Shown here: positions 38,601 through 50,693 of the stretch, piece after piece
Numbering within the stretch: position 1 is the first letter of the stretch
How the letters are laid out: each line of letters starts with the position of its first letter
NCBI RefSeq assembly: GCF_003473485.1
Contig: NC_053043.1
Location: 13,960,001 to 14,024,000, forward strand
DNA length: 64,000 bases
DNA from: Medicago truncatula
Taxonomy: Eukaryota > Streptophyta > Magnoliopsida > Fabales > Fabaceae
Reading direction: 5' to 3'
Position numbers and translations under genes: made by a program
The notes under the pieces: model-generated
Database searches by the model: none
What the model was told of the DNA's origin: nothing
What the model saw: the letters and a program-made list of their open reading frames with translations, nothing else

Positions 38601-38717
38601 AGTTGTAAGTTTTCTGTAAACCTTGGAAAGGCGAGTGCTATGAAGTTCTCTCCTCAATCCAAAAGACGGCGTAGATCTCCATTAATCGAGCCAGTTAACG
38701 TACATTCAGCAGGGTGA
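32665..38717 (+). CDS. CAPH2: Condensin-2 complex subunit H2 (kleisin CAP-H2), 11 exons
   Basis: Coding exons: 32665-32833, 32950-33049, 35263-35369, 35840-35982, 36063-36489, 36594-36772, 36852-37010, 37109-37207, 37463-37564, 37645-37803, 37905-38717, giving about 818 residues. The N-terminus contains [14 protein letters not shown] and [20 protein letters not shown], which match the CNDH2 N-terminal domain that binds the SMC neck. Residues about 496-570 ([11 protein letters not shown]...) match the C-terminal winged helix that contacts the other SMC head. The middle is acidic. CAP-H2 is the kleisin that closes the condensin II ring for chromosome compaction in the nucleus. Residues 599-742 are eight tandem 18-residue repeats with KSPTKKPS cores, followed by a Ser-rich end; Arabidopsis CAP-H2 is shorter (about 683) and I do not recall such repeats there. 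The exon 7 donor (GAG|GTTGAG) is the least certain junction. Confidence 0.9.
34240..35075. repeat. Tandem-like repeat block in CAP-H2 intron 2
   Basis: Units of roughly 150-230 bases recur three to four times. Each contains GTTGGGCCTAACTCAA-, CCACTTAT-, CAATGTGGGACTCTTA- and GATCTTGGATAGGC-type segments, ending with GATACCAT. Copies start near 34370, 34580 and 34735, with a partial one near 34955. The block explains much of the length of this 2.2-kb intron. It looks transposon-derived, but terminal repeats were not found. Confidence 0.7.
38055..38486 (+). repeat. Eight in-frame 54-bp coding repeats (CAP-H2 tail)
   Basis: Exactly eight 54-bp units encode variants of [18 protein letters not shown]. 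Copies 6 and 7 are identical in protein sequence, so recent expansion or conversion is likely. Length variation between accessions would be expected in steps of 54 bp. Confidence 0.95.
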
Positions 38718-40165
38718 CACTGACATTTGCAGCAGCTTATTCCTCTCAGCCTGGAATGATTTAATTCAAGACATTTGCTGAATGTCTTACCCCTTAGTTA
38801 AGTTTGTGTATTCATTAGATTCCTAGTTCTCACTAATTAGTAGTTTTTTCAGTTTTCATCTGTATCATTATTGCTATTGCCCCAAGTTTAACATATTTGA
38901 TGTAATGATATCACCATGTAACACCATACATTCTTATTAATGTACGTAATAATTTCCTTCATTCTCAATCTCACAGTGCTGTTAGAGTCATGTTTTTTTT
39001 TTTTTTTTTTGTGTTTTAAAGAATCGAGCGGCGAAATTCACACACATTAAATGCTGAGAAGTGGATAATTGTGGATTCAAACCTATTCCCCCTATTTAAT
39101 CTCTAAGCAACCTTTTACCACCTGAGTTGTACTTATAATAAGTTGTTAAGTCGTGTTATTTCAAACCTAATGGAACATTTGTTCTCATGGGGAGATAAAT
39201 AAATTCTCATGGTTACCCTTTTCCTTATAATTTGAAATGGACAAAATACACACATGCCATTGGAATAAAACCAAAATGTTTATGTGAAAAGAAAACAATA
39301 AGGTACTTTTGCATCTACTCTTTTTTTTGGTATAAATTGGGTATCCTCCGCGCGCAACTGCAGTTGTGGGACTCAAATAAGCGGCAAACTCTCCCTAAAA
39401 GTTTTTACACTACTGCATGCTCAAGGTTGGATTCGAACAAAGAATCTTAGGTAAGTTAGAAGAGACTTGTGATATCTCATTTAAGCGATCTTGGTTTTTT
39501 TGCATCTACTCTCGGGTCACTATTATAAAGTATAAATAAATATTTCTTTTTCATCTTAATTGAATATTTGATGTATCTGATATGTCAGTAAATCTATGAA
39601 TCCTAAATCAACATTTTTTCTTTAATACAGAACGTGGTATATTCAACAATGCAATTACTATTGGAAGAAAGTGACTGCACTTTGATTAGTTGGTGAAGCA
39701 AATTTCAACCAAGTTGCACCATATATAGACCAGTGAACAATCAGATATTTGTTCCATTTCATTATTGTGTTCACCCAATAGTCTTGAGTCTTGACTCGTG
39801 AATCCACCACTTAAGTAACATGACACATGATTTTAGAAAAACAAACAGTAAAACGTGTGGGGTTACTAAGTGGGGTTAGGGGAACAAATTTACGCGCTAT
39901 TATTTGGTACTAATGACAACCTACGATCAAGGAAAGCAGATTTTCATGGTTAAAATTGTCGGGTTCAGATTCACTATTTGGAGCCTTGTCAATATCAAAT
40001 AATTTAAAATTCTTTGACATTATTTTGGCAAATACTACCAATTTTATTTTAGTTTTTTATTAGGAAGAAAATGGAGTTAGGCCATTAGGGATGTTCATAT
40101 TTTGTATTGTCACTCCATTGTATCACTGTGACACCATTTATTCTTGAAGCGTTTAAAACAATTAA
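38718..40165. other. CAP-H2 3' flank and gene-free DNA with SINE-like pieces
   Basis: The first 250 bases are probably the 3' UTR. SINE-like stretches with weak B boxes lie at about 39021-39145 (GTGGATTCAAACCTAT) and 39318-39500 (GTTGGATTCGAACAAAG). The remainder is AT-rich without recognisable coding sequence. Confidence 0.4.
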
Positions 40166-40451
40166 GGGTTAATAGTGCTTTTTATCCTGTAATATATGTT
40201 ATTTTCGGTTTTCGTCCCTATAAAATTTTTGGTTTGATTTGCATCCTCGTAAAATATATTTTTTTTCGGAAAACATCCTTAATAGGCCATTCAAAAACCA
40301 AAATTTCTTGAAAAAAAATTCTGAAAATGGGCTATTAAAGGTGTTTTCCTGAAAATAAAATTTTTACGAGGACACAAATTAAACCGAAAATTTTATAGGG
40401 ACGAAAACCGGAAATGACATATATTACAGGAGTGAAAAACACTGTTAACCC
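40166..40451. mobile_element. Foldback MITE, MULE-like, 286 bp
   Basis: The left end GGGTTAATAGTGCTTTTTAT pairs with the right end AAAAACACTGTTAACCC, and the arms extend about 90 bases through TTTTCGTCCCTATAAAATTT. A perfect 9-bp duplication AACAATTAA flanks it (40157-40165, 40452-40460). Confidence 0.8.
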
Positions 40452-40460
40452 AACAATTAA

Positions 40461-42168
40461 TACAACCAGGATAGTTTCTTTTTTTTTTTGAAGGAAACAA
40501 GGATAGTTCATAGTTGCATAATGTAACTGGCTCTGGCTACGGTAGGCGACCTTAATGGGTCTCCTACCATAAGAGATTACAATTTTTATTATTTTTTTTA
40601 GTTTGTAAATTGGTTGTGAGCCATTGAATTTAGAAAGAACATTTTGAATGGCACAGATTTCTTGGCAGGTTGACGCACTAGGATAGTATATTTTAATCTT
40701 TAAAGTTGATATTTAATAACTTAAATGATTTTTCAAACAATTTACGTAAAGGGTGTTATTGTCAACTATATACATCATTTAATGAATGAATCTAAAATGT
40801 TAGTTTTACTTATAATAGTGACCGGAGGGTGTACTCCAAACATAACCCTAATTAATACTACTAATTAATACTAGATGCATTTATTATTATTTTTTCAAAC
40901 ATAACCCTAATTAATACTACTAATTTACCTTCTTTTTTTTTTTACGTTTATTTACCTTGGAATATGAAAAAGTCAAATTTGAATATACTACTAATTTACC
41001 TTATATCAACGTTTATTATTATTTTTTCAAACATAACTCCAATGCCGCAACAGGACACAAAAGCACTTATTTGGATATATCACGATGAAAGAATGCTCAA
41101 TGACTAATCAATCTAAAATATCTTCTAACAGTTAATAACGTATGAGAGCTACCAATAATCAAATCATGTGTGATAGCAATTTTTAATCACTAATATTAGG
41201 GTTAATTAAGTTTTTGGTCCCTATAAATATCTGCAGTTTTGATTTTAGTCCTTATAAAAATAAATCACACTTTTTAGTCCCTACAAAATTTTCCGTTAGT
41301 GTTTTTAGTCCATGTTAAATTAAAATTTGTTTAGTTATGAAGAAATTGTGAAGGAAGATGTTCTTCTCGTTTCAGTAAAGGCAGGGAAAAGAGGAAAGGT
41401 ATTACTTTTGAACTACCAAAAATAACCTCAGCACTCAATATTTGTATATGTGATTAATATAATATTGATTACCTGCAACAACAGGTAACAAATACTGGGT
41501 TGACCTACACATGTAAGTTATAAGACCAACATAAAAAATAAAAAAAAAAAAAAAAAAAAAATTATAAAAGCATGTCATGCACCATGCAAGACCCATAAGG
41601 GTCGTGTACCTTAAACGGCGCCAATGTAACTCTGCATACTTATCAATGAAGATTGAGTTAAAGTAACTAGATGTGCAAGAAAGATAATTTACCATTAAAA
41701 AAGGAAAATCTATTATTGGTAACCTATAAAGCCCGGATACAAGATACGATACGACATTGATACGGGAAAATTTCAAAAATCAAGAATATAACATGCATAT
41801 AATAGGAAAAATAACATTAATGCATATACAAGATACGATATGGCCAAACTCAACCCAAACCCACCCACGAACACCCCTAAATGAAAGAATTGAAAGATGA
41901 GCGAGTAATAAATAGTTAATAATATAATAGGAAAAATAACATTAATGCTTCATTAGTACTTGTAACACCCTATTTATATTAAAACGATAATACAAGATAT
42001 GATATAAAGCTGGATAGATATAGGATATGACAAGGACATGATAAACATTAATCCTATCATGTGTTTGATGCGCACATGATAAGAAACATGATATCATTAT
42101 AATTAAATGAAAAATTGCTCCCATAAATCATAATTAATTAAATATTATAAAAATGGCATGTTATTAAT
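40461..42168. other. Gene-free AT-rich DNA
   Basis: It includes a direct repeat around AAACATAACCCTAATTAATA (40839 and 40895), an unpaired MITE half beginning near 41192 (TTTTTGGTCCCTATAAATAT) and a run of about 20 A at 41541-41560. No gene was recognised on either strand. Confidence 0.4.
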
Positions 42169-42570
42169 TAGGCTTATTGATGTGTTTAGCCCTTGCAATT
42201 AGGCGGCATTTAAAAATTCGTCCCTGTAATTGCTAATCCTGGCATTTTAACCCTGCAATTGTTAATCGTTTAAAATTTGGTCCTTTGACCAAATTAATCA
42301 CTGCCACGTCACTAATTTGATGACGTGGCAATCACTGTCACACATGAAATTCCAATTTTGCCCTTAAGAAGTTGACAAAATATTGAAGAAAGAATTGGAA
42401 ACCCAGGGGTAAATTTGGAATTTCATGTGGCGTGGCAGTGATTAAGTGGGGAGAGGGACGAAATTTTAAACGATTAACAATTGCAGGGTTAAAATGCCAG
42501 GATTAGCAATTACAGGGACGAATTTTTAAATGCCGCCTAATTGCAAGGGCTAAACACATCAATAAGCCTA
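42169..42570. mobile_element. Foldback MITE, 402 bp, near-perfect arms
   Basis: Arms of about 110 bases are almost exact reverse complements: the left starts TAGGCTTATTGATGTGTTTA and the right ends CACATCAATAAGCCTA. TTAAT flanks both sides (42164-42168, 42571-42575). The high arm identity suggests recent activity. Flanking DNA rich in ATCATGTCC/GATATGA motifs may be an older element that it entered. Confidence 0.75.
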
Positions 42571-42575
42571 TTAAT

Positions 42576-44980
42576 TATAATAGGAAATACATGCTATCAT
42601 TATTTTAAAAATGACAATATTTTTAAAATGGAAGAATATCAAAATAATAAATAAGGAATGATCTTCTAATCCCATCAGGATAATTTCTAACCCAACTTAT
42701 ACTCAGGATAGAAATTACAAAGGAAAGTCAGGATATGATAGAAACATGATTTATTTTATCATGTCCCTTTGGTGCATCAAACATGAGATTTAAGGAGGAT
42801 ATAATTAATGTATCATATCCCGTCTTCCTATCCTGACCATCAAACGCACCCTTAATGTTTTATTGATATTGTAAAACGACTTATAATTTGAGATAAATTT
42901 TTTCTCAAAGCAACATATAATCTTGACGGAGGGGGTAATTGTTAATATTTGTCACTGTTCTGATCTACATTCAAAAGAAAAATGTTTTTTGTGTGTTCAA
43001 TTTGGCAAGAATGAGGTTATTTGAAGATTAAAAAAAATATATCATATTAATAAGAAAATGTTGCAACTTTTAAGATGTAGTTATTGCTTAAAAAAACCTT
43101 TCTATTCTAACTCGTTTAATTTTTTATTTTAATATTAGTGTGTGTATTTAATATGTTACACTTTTTTAGTAAGGTATATTTGTAATAATATTTAAAATGT
43201 TACGATCATCTATAACTACTCCACTAACTAAAGAGTTGCGATCTTCTTTTGAGTTTGGCTTGACATGTTCAAGTTCTTCATACTTTTTACGGGGGAAACC
43301 GAAGTGCTGACTAGCTTGCTAATTATAGCTTTTCTTTGGATTCTTATAGTTGCTCTGTGGTGGAGTCTCCTCCTAATGTTCTCTGTAGCTTACTTTTTGA
43401 TGATATTTGCGAAGTCTGCAAGTCTAGGAGTGTCAGCTAGCTTCTTAGTTTTGTTTTTTCTTCGAGTTTAGGCCCTCTATTGTAACAAAAAAAAAATTAA
43501 TAAAGATGTTTTTATAAATGACACATTTTTTTTATTGAAATCAAAACTATTAATCATTTCTTTAATACTCCTGTAAATCTCAAATAGAACACTTAATATG
43601 ATACGGATGGACAGTGTCGGACCTTGGGGAGTGCAATAAGCGCTACGGAATCGAGCCTCTAAAAATTATGGGCCTAAAAAAAAAATATAATACTCACCCC
43701 AACTTAAATAAAAAAATTATATGTTACTTTTTTTTATTCAATACACGTATGAGTTTTTCCTAGACTCTAGTTTCACTTTCTGGACATAAATTTGATGCTA
43801 TTGAACCACCGTCAATTTGAATAATCACTTAATGAGTCAATTTGAAAAACTATTTCATTGAAAGAATCACAACAATTATTTCTTTTTCGCATAAACCATT
43901 CGTTTTCCCTTTCCTACGACGTATGAGTGACATTCCAAACAACACATTTAGGTAAATTTCACATCTCTTTCACTTAATCTTGTTTTATTTTGTTTTGTGT
44001 TTAAAAGTTCTTCTGATTCTGATTTTTTAATGAAGCTTAGCTACACAAAAAGAATTGCGTTTTGATTTTACTGTGGCCTATTTTAAAAATAGAACCGAGC
44101 CTCCTATTTCATAGGAACGGTCCTGCAGATGGAGTAACTCTTAGTTGTTCACGGAATCTTCGTTTTGTGTATATGAACAACAAACTTAAACTTGTTGTTT
44201 TTGTCATTTCCCGTGCATAATGTGATTTTCTGACCATGCATGTTATTTAAACAACCATTTTTAAATCAATACAAAAACTAAAACAATAATGAAAAAAAAA
44301 AATGACAATGAAAATATACGGAAAAAAAATTATCTCAAAAATTATTACAAAATTGTTGAATAAATATCATCTTTTTTTAGAGAATGCTAACCATTGCTTT
44401 TGAGGAATTAGATAAGGGAATAAAAATAGAAATATAGCATTGAAAAATTGTGAAAAATGATAAATTTAACTTTTTAAAAATTAAAATATTGTTGAAATCA
44501 ATACAAACATGCTAACAAGATTTTTTTTTATTTTTTTTAACTAAAGTCTTAACTCTATGCTTTTTTTTTTCCTTGTTGACGACAAGTCTTGACTCTTGAC
44601 TTATAAACATCATCTTATCTACCCATCAATTCTATACTTTAAATATTTGACTTATCTTTGTGTTCACACCTCCTAGTCCAAGAATAATAAAGACAGTTCA
44701 ATTTTTTGTGTTGAGTCCTATTATACCATCTTTGAAACATAAACAATAAACAAAATAATAAACAAATAATCTTATCAACAAATTGGACTAATCTATGTTG
44801 ACCGTTGAGTACATACATGCATAGATACATTCTTTGAAATTTCCAACTCCTTCTCATATTCTCAAATGTGCCACTCACCGCTCCTACTCACAAAATGTCA
44901 TACCGCTTTATACACGTTCCGTGTTTAAAATATCTGCCACATCATCTCGTATTCGTCTAAAAAATGTCGATATTATTAGA
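42576..44980. other. Gene-free DNA downstream of the ATL gene
   Basis: The right end of an older element with TIR-like CCATCAAACGCACCCTTAA lies near 42836-42854. The remainder is AT-rich with poly(A)/poly(T) tracts. An open frame near 43265-43471 codes only for hydrophobic residues and resembles no family I know. Confidence 0.4.
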
Positions 44981-45847
44981 CTAGACAGCTTTATTTTGAC
45001 TGTAATTCGAAGCTTCGGCTATTGAGCTACACCCACCACCACCACAACCGTCGCATGACGGAGAAACATTCCCTTTCCAATTCATACTAAGAATCCTCTT
45101 AAACGAGGACATTCTACTCATCGGCGACCGGAACGACGATGACTGAGTCGACTCATCTCGAAAACTTTCGTTTCTTGTAGGCACTTCAACTGTCACTCCC
45201 GCAAATGACGGCTTTCTCCTTAACCCAACCGAACTCGAACCAACCTCTTTACCGGCTCGGTTTTCATTATTCACATCTTCGGTCGAACCAGAACTTGAAC
45301 CGGTTTCCGGTTCGCAAACGTTTATAACAACATCAGGTCGGTTTTGCATGGGCTCAACGGGCGCCCGACAAAGAGGACACGTGTCATGAGAATGAAACCA
45401 CATATCAATACACTCAGTATGAAAACTATGTTTGCATTTGGGTAAAACCCGACCCGTTTCACCGGATTCAAATTCCGACAAACAAACAGCACATTCCGGT
45501 GCGTTTTCCGGGTAATTCTTCGCATCGTAAAAGAACAACGGAAGCGAGGCGATGACGGTAGCATCGAGTCCGCGTGTAACAGTGGTGACGGCGGCGTTTG
45601 TTGGGTCATCGGTGAAGAAAACCAGCTGAGTACGGCGGCGTATACGGTTTCTCCGGCGACGAGATTGGAGAAGGTACCAACGAGCGTAAATATGGAGACA
45701 AAGCATTAATACTATGATGAAGAAGAGAAGGATAATGGCACAGAGCATGATTTTGCCGTTGAGATTGTAACCTTTTGGGTCAAAATCGTTGGGAGGGTTT
45801 TGATCTCTGGGGAATTTGGGTATGGGTTCATCGTATTTTACTTCCAT
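44981..45847 (-). CDS. ATL-family RING-H2 E3 ubiquitin ligase, 288 aa, intronless
   Basis: A single exon on the minus strand. One transmembrane helix (about 33-54) is followed by a basic stretch RRRRNRIRRRT, the diagnostic GLD motif (GLDATVIASLP, 93-103) and a RING-H2 domain with Cys119, Cys122, Cys138, His140, His143, Cys146, Cys157 and Cys160, plus the conserved Trp150 and the CPLC ending. The C-terminal 120 residues are Ser-rich and low in structure. ATL proteins are membrane-bound E3 ligases that recruit E2 enzymes through the RING; many respond to pathogen elicitors or carbon/nitrogen status, but no substrate can be read from sequence. Lack of introns is normal for the family. The ATG is the first in frame and precedes the hydrophobic segment. 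Confidence 0.95.
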   Translation of the reverse strand: MEVKYDEPIPKFPRDQNPPNDFDPKGYNLNGKIMLCAIILLFFIIVLMLCLHIYARWYLLQSRRRRNRIRRRTQLVFFTDDPTNAAVTTVTRGLDATVIASLPLFFYDAKNYPENAPECAVCLSEFESGETGRVLPKCKHSFHTECIDMWFHSHDTCPLCRAPVEPMQNRPDVVINVCEPETGSSSGSTEDVNNENRAGKEVGSSSVGLRRKPSFAGVTVEVPTRNESFRDESTQSSSFRSPMSRMSSFKRILSMNWKGNVSPSCDGCGGGGCSSIAEASNYSQNKAV

Positions 45848-46294
45848 TGGGAGAGTGAGTGAAAGAGGGGTGTGAAGAGTGAAGAGAGGAAAATGGAGAA
45901 TAATGAAGGAAGTAAGAGAGAAAGAGGTTTAAGTAATAAGAGAGAAAAGAAATGTATAAGAAAGAGTGAGGAAGGTTCTTGAGAGTTTCTTGAGAATGAT
46001 GGATGTGTCAGTTTGATAGGATATTGATGAGGTTTCTGTTTATGGGAGGGATGCTTTTATTTTTTATTTATTTGTTTGCTTACTCTTCTCACACCTGCTT
46101 TATTGTCTCATGTGGAACAAAAGAACACAAATTTTGACGCGTTTTTCTTTTTCTTTTTTTATACAAAAATGATTGTAAATTTATTTTTAATTTTGTAATT
46201 ATGCATATGAGCAAATATCATGAGCAAAAGAACACAAATATTAGTTTTTGGTACATTAGTTAATAATTATTATGCATATGAGCACATATCATAT
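45848..46294 (-). promoter_or_regulatory. Upstream region of the ATL gene
   Basis: The first 120 bases upstream (45850-45970) are purine-rich on the plus strand, which is a CT-rich leader on the minus strand. No clear TATA box was settled. The region ends at the MULE insertion at 46305. Confidence 0.35.
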
Positions 46295-46304
46295 GAACTT
46301 ATAA

Positions 46305-48081
46305 GAGTGAATATACAAATTCGTCCTTGAATTTGCACGAATCAGATAAAAATGTCTTTTAATTTATCGAAATGCACACTTTGTCTTTGAATTTAACAAA
46401 CGTCCATCAAAATAGTCCTTCCGTCCAAATGCTCCATTAGTGCTGCTGAGCTGTCATCCTGTTATCTTGTATACGTGTTTACAAAGAAGCCACGTGTACA
46501 AGGACCAATTTGATGGAAACGCTAAAAATTGCAGTTTTGCTTTTTAAATTCAATTTTTTTCTATTTTTCCAAATTTACCCCTTTATTCCCCATACCTTTC
46601 CATCCTCACATTTCATTCAGAACATCAAACACGCCCCTGACCTTTCTCCTTCCCGTTAAAACCTTCATCATCTTCATCTACGGCGAGGAACATTGCAAAA
46701 GATTCCGTTTTGACAGACGATTTTGTCGTTTCTTAAGGTAACGCAATCTGTTCGTTTTCTATTCAGTCATGTTCGTTTGCTCCCTTTTTTGTGTCCGTTT
46801 TTGTGATTTTCGTTTTCAGTTTTTAGGCATTCATTTTCAACTTTAAACTTCATTTCATGCTTGCTTTGATGTTAGTTTTTGCTTACCTTGATTGTGTTTT
46901 TTAAATTACCGATATTAGCGTTTTGTGTTAAAGTCTTAAAATGCAGAAAATGTTGGAGGTGTTGCAGAAAATGCTGAAAATGTATCAGGAAATGCAGAAA
47001 ATCTTGTTGCTGAAAATGATGGACAAGTTGCACAAAATGCTGAAAATGTCAATGTTGTTGCTGCAAATGTTGCAATTCAGAGACAAAATGTTGTCAATGA
47101 TGTTACAAATGAAGTAGTGATTGGACAAGTATGACTGTTAAATTTTAAGGATCGATTTGCTAGTAAGTGTATAATTTAGGGACTAATTTGATTGAATGTC
47201 TTATGAATTAGGGACTGATATGATTGAAATTGTTGTTGTTGGCTGTTCTTACCAGGAGGTATGACATTAGAGGGCCAATTATTTCAAATGAGAGGCCTAA
47301 ACAAACACCAATGAGGGGTCTTGCACTAGCACACCTAACTGCTCATGGCGTTATTAGAGTACCATATCCAAATTATGGTCCATCCGATTCAACTCAACCT
47401 AAGTTCATGGAGTTTATCCCAACTCCTGGCTCCCCAAAGAAGTGATACTTGATGCATATTTAAATTATGCTTTTGGAACTGTAATATTTCGACTTGTTTA
47501 AATTATGCCCCCTAGTTGGGTTTCTTTTTGGCTATGTAATATTTAAGAACATCCTTCTATGACTTATGATTTGTTAATGCCGCGTAATTTGATTGCTTTT
47601 GCCTATGTGATATTTCAAACTTAAGACTTATAACTTATTTAATGGTATTTTCAAGGATGAAGTTGTGTATTCTGTCTTTTTCACTCTATTCTGCAAATAT
47701 ATGCTTCAAGGATCAAATTGGATATATGTTTATAAAATTCAAGGACTTATTTGACGGGTTTTTAATATAATTCAAGGATTGATTTGATAGTAAGTAAAAA
47801 GTAACAAGGACAAAATTGCACAACATTTTTTGCAATCAATCAATTTCGTCCTTGAAAATTTGTCACTATCAACCAATTTAGTCCCTGCTTATGTGACATC
47901 TGACATGGAAACCCATGTGAGAGGTTAACGGCCACGTCATCACCGTTAACACCTCAAATGGACGTAGGAACTAACTTGATTGAGATATGACAAATTTAGG
48001 GATAAAGTGTGCATTTCGATAAATTGGGGGACGTTTTTGTCTGATTCATGCAAATTCATGGACGGATTTGGGTATTCACTC
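46305..48081. mobile_element. Mutator-like element (MULE), 1777 bp
   Basis: Long terminal inverted repeats of well over 100 bases: the left starts GAGTGAATATACAAATTCG and the reverse complement of the right end starts GAGTGAATACCCAAATCCG; both continue with GCACGAATCAG/GCATGAATCAG-like sequence and TTTATCGAAATGCACACTTT. A perfect 10-bp duplication GAACTTATAA flanks it (46295-46304, 48082-48091). There is no full transposase, so it is non-autonomous, but two exon-like segments lie inside. Confidence 0.85.
46946..47445 (+). pseudogene. Exon-like segments inside the MULE, product unknown
   Basis: Segment 1 (about 46946-47128) is open, follows an acceptor-like ATGCAG and ends at a donor-like CAA|GTATGA. 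It encodes repeated ENAEN-type units rich in Asn, Val and Ala. Segment 2 (about 47257-47445) follows CTTACCAG and contains RRYDIRGPIISNERPK, then LALAHLTAHGVIRVPYPNYG, and ends at TGA. I do not recognise the protein. It may be the C-terminal tail of an element-encoded protein or a captured host gene fragment. Confidence 0.4.
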
Positions 48082-48091
48082 GAACTTATAA

Positions 48092-49897
48092 TGTAAAATA
48101 ATTTTACAAAAAGGAGTGGAATGAATGTCTGTAATCCAAGAATATAGAGGTTTAAGTTAGTTGAACTGTCGAAGAACACAACTTCAGCAAGTTATTAGGG
48201 CGAAAACCCTATATATAGAATGAATATGATAACTTACACAAAACATATGACACAAGTACGACAATAATGACAATTTTGTAATTATAACTAACATATAAGA
48301 AAAAAAAAGAATTTTCATTCACTCACTTCTCTTTCCTCTTCTCATCGTTCTCTCTACTTCGCTTCTTTTCTTTCTTCACTCTTCTCTCCCCTCATTGGTC
48401 TCTCTATCTCCTCCTAACTTTGATGGTGAAGGCGGAAGCGGGCGTGATGGCAGACGATACGACAAGGATTGAGGTGGAGGAGGGAGGTCGTGTTGGTGGT
48501 GGATGGAGTTGCAGGAGGCGACAATGAGGAAGGAAGTGTTTGCAGATCTGAGTTGGACAGCAACAGGAGGCAGCAAGGAGGGAGAAGTAGGCTGGCGGTG
48601 GTTAGATCAAAGAAGAGATCGTGAGTTGCGGACGACGGTGGCTGGATGGTTTGAGAGAGAGGTGGTGGTAAGAAAGAGAAAGTTGGATAGAAGAAGGAAA
48701 GGAAAAAAAAAACTGGTGTATCAATACCGTATAAATATATTGCGAACTTTGTTTGATGTCTAATTTGTATTTGTATTTTGATGTCAAGTTATCATTTGCT
48801 CATATAGAATACTCATAGAACGACAAAGGATCATCCGGTGTTTGCTCAAAAAACATCACATCTGGAGCCTTGGTCATAACACGTCACTAACAAGGTTCAT
48901 ATGTCACTTAGCAAGAAGAATGTCTTAATAATAAGTCATATAATTTATAATAAGTATTGCTGTTGACACATTTGGTTTGGCTGAGAAACACGAGTAAATT
49001 ACTCAAATGTCCCTCGGCAGTTAACTGCTGAAATTTTAAAGAACCGGCTGCAGTTAACTGCCGAGGAATTTCAAACCAGAAATTAAATAAGGAAATACAC
49101 CTAAATTTTCCTTAATTAAATTTAATTCTTTAATCCTTTTAAGGAATTAAATATAATTATTTTTATGATTTCATTCATATGATTTGTTGCCATAAATGAA
49201 GAAATATGAGAGATGAATAATATCTGCAATAGGTAGTTAATGAACCTAAAATGATGATTCAATAAAAAAAAATGCAACAACAAAAACGTTATAAATGATA
49301 GAATAATTATATTTGTAATCATTAGTAATTAATTTCATTGATGTCTGTCATTATTCATAGATTTGAATAATCTATTATTACTTTATACTAATATTTCAGA
49401 TATTATTACTTTAATTAACATGAAAAATGCAACAACAAAAAATAAAAATGTTTGCCATCGGTAATTAATAAACCTAAAATTGTGATTCAATAAAAAAGTT
49501 GCAACAACAAAAAACATTATAAATGATAAAATAATTATATTTATAATTATTAGTAATTAATTTCACTTATTCACCTTTCAGAAATGAATTTATAATCATT
49601 AGACTAAAAAAAAATGCTTTCTTGTTTTTCCATAGTGTCCAATTTACGATAACTATTTCCTATTTGCATATTCTTCTTTTCTTAGGGGTATTTGCATATT
49701 ATTCTCTTTGTTAGCGTTTGATTATTTTATTATCAGATTCTTATTCTTGTATGATTGTTAGAAAGTTATATTAAATTGCTTCAAAGAAGAACAAGAAGAA
49801 AGTTGTATTAAAATTTAAAAATACAAGGAGATGTGATAAACGAGGGAGAGTGGATAAACGAGGAGGAGTGTGTACAGTACAGGTCCAATTGATAAAT
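48092..49897. other. Gene-free DNA between the MULE and the next MITE
   Basis: It includes a CT-rich then GA-rich tract (48310-48700) with open frames lacking family resemblance, GGCAGTTAACTGC palindromes (49015-49065) and a direct repeat of about 115 bases (about 49225-49340 and 49450-49565, sharing AATAATTATATTT and AGTAATTAATTTCA). No gene was recognised. Confidence 0.4.
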
Positions 49898-49906
49898 TTG
49901 TTTTTA

Positions 49907-50240
49907 GGCTAAAATATGGTTTTGGTCCCTGCAAATATGCTTCGTTTTGGTTTTAGTCCCTGCAAAAAAAATTTGTTGTTTTTGGTCCCTGCAAATATGT
50001 CTCATTTTAGTTTTGGTCCCTGGCTCCACTTTTGTGATAATTTGCACACGTGTCACATGATGACTTAACCATTTATTAGAGAAATAGTCCCTGCAAAATA
50101 TTTTGTTTTTGGAAATAGTCCCTGCAGGGACTATTTCCAAAAACAAAATATTTTGCAGGGACCAAAAACAACAAAATATTTTTGCAGGGACTAAAACCAA
50201 AACGAGGCATATTTGCAGGGACCAAAACCATATTTTAGCC
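49907..50240. mobile_element. Foldback MITE, MULE-like, 334 bp
   Basis: The left end GGCTAAAATATGGTTTTGGT pairs with the right end ACCAAAACCATATTTTAGCC, and the arms run about 120 bases through repeated GGTCCCTGCAAATATG. A perfect 9-bp duplication TTGTTTTTA flanks it (49898-49906, 50241-50249). Arm identity is high, suggesting a young element. Confidence 0.85.
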
Positions 50241-50693
50241 TTGTTTTTATATACTTTACTTCCTTACTGTAATCAAACATGTTCTGCAAGTACAACTATG
50301 CTGGTTGCACTTGATGTGTTTGGTGTGAAGATGTGATTCTCGCCGCCAGAATATTTGATAAAAAATAATAATTAAAGAGAATGATATCTTAACTAATTTG
50401 ACCCTACTATTATTTTTGAAAGTGTTATAAGAAATTATATTATCCTAGGATTCAGGTCTTACTATATGTTGAAATATCAATCCATAATATCAACTTGGGT
50501 CAATTATATATCTAAATGTCGGTTTTTTTTAGATTACCCTCTCTTATTTAGAGGGTATTTTACCGTCTCATGATATCAACCAATATACATTGACAATATT
50601 AAATGTCATAAATGAGTCAATTTTTTTTCTAAAAAAAGAATCAATTATAATCATAAAGTAATTTTTAATACTTTTAATTTTTATTTAATTATA

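Noticed and set aside
43265..43471. Hydrophobic 68-codon frame that could be a membrane protein
   Set aside because: The composition is explained by TTT/CTT/ATT-rich DNA; no homologue is known to me and no start context or neighbouring exon was found.
48376..48763. Overlapping open frames on both strands
   Set aside because: GA-rich on one strand and CT-rich on the other; the products are low-complexity Arg/Glu or Ser/Pro/Leu with no domain and no splice or start context.
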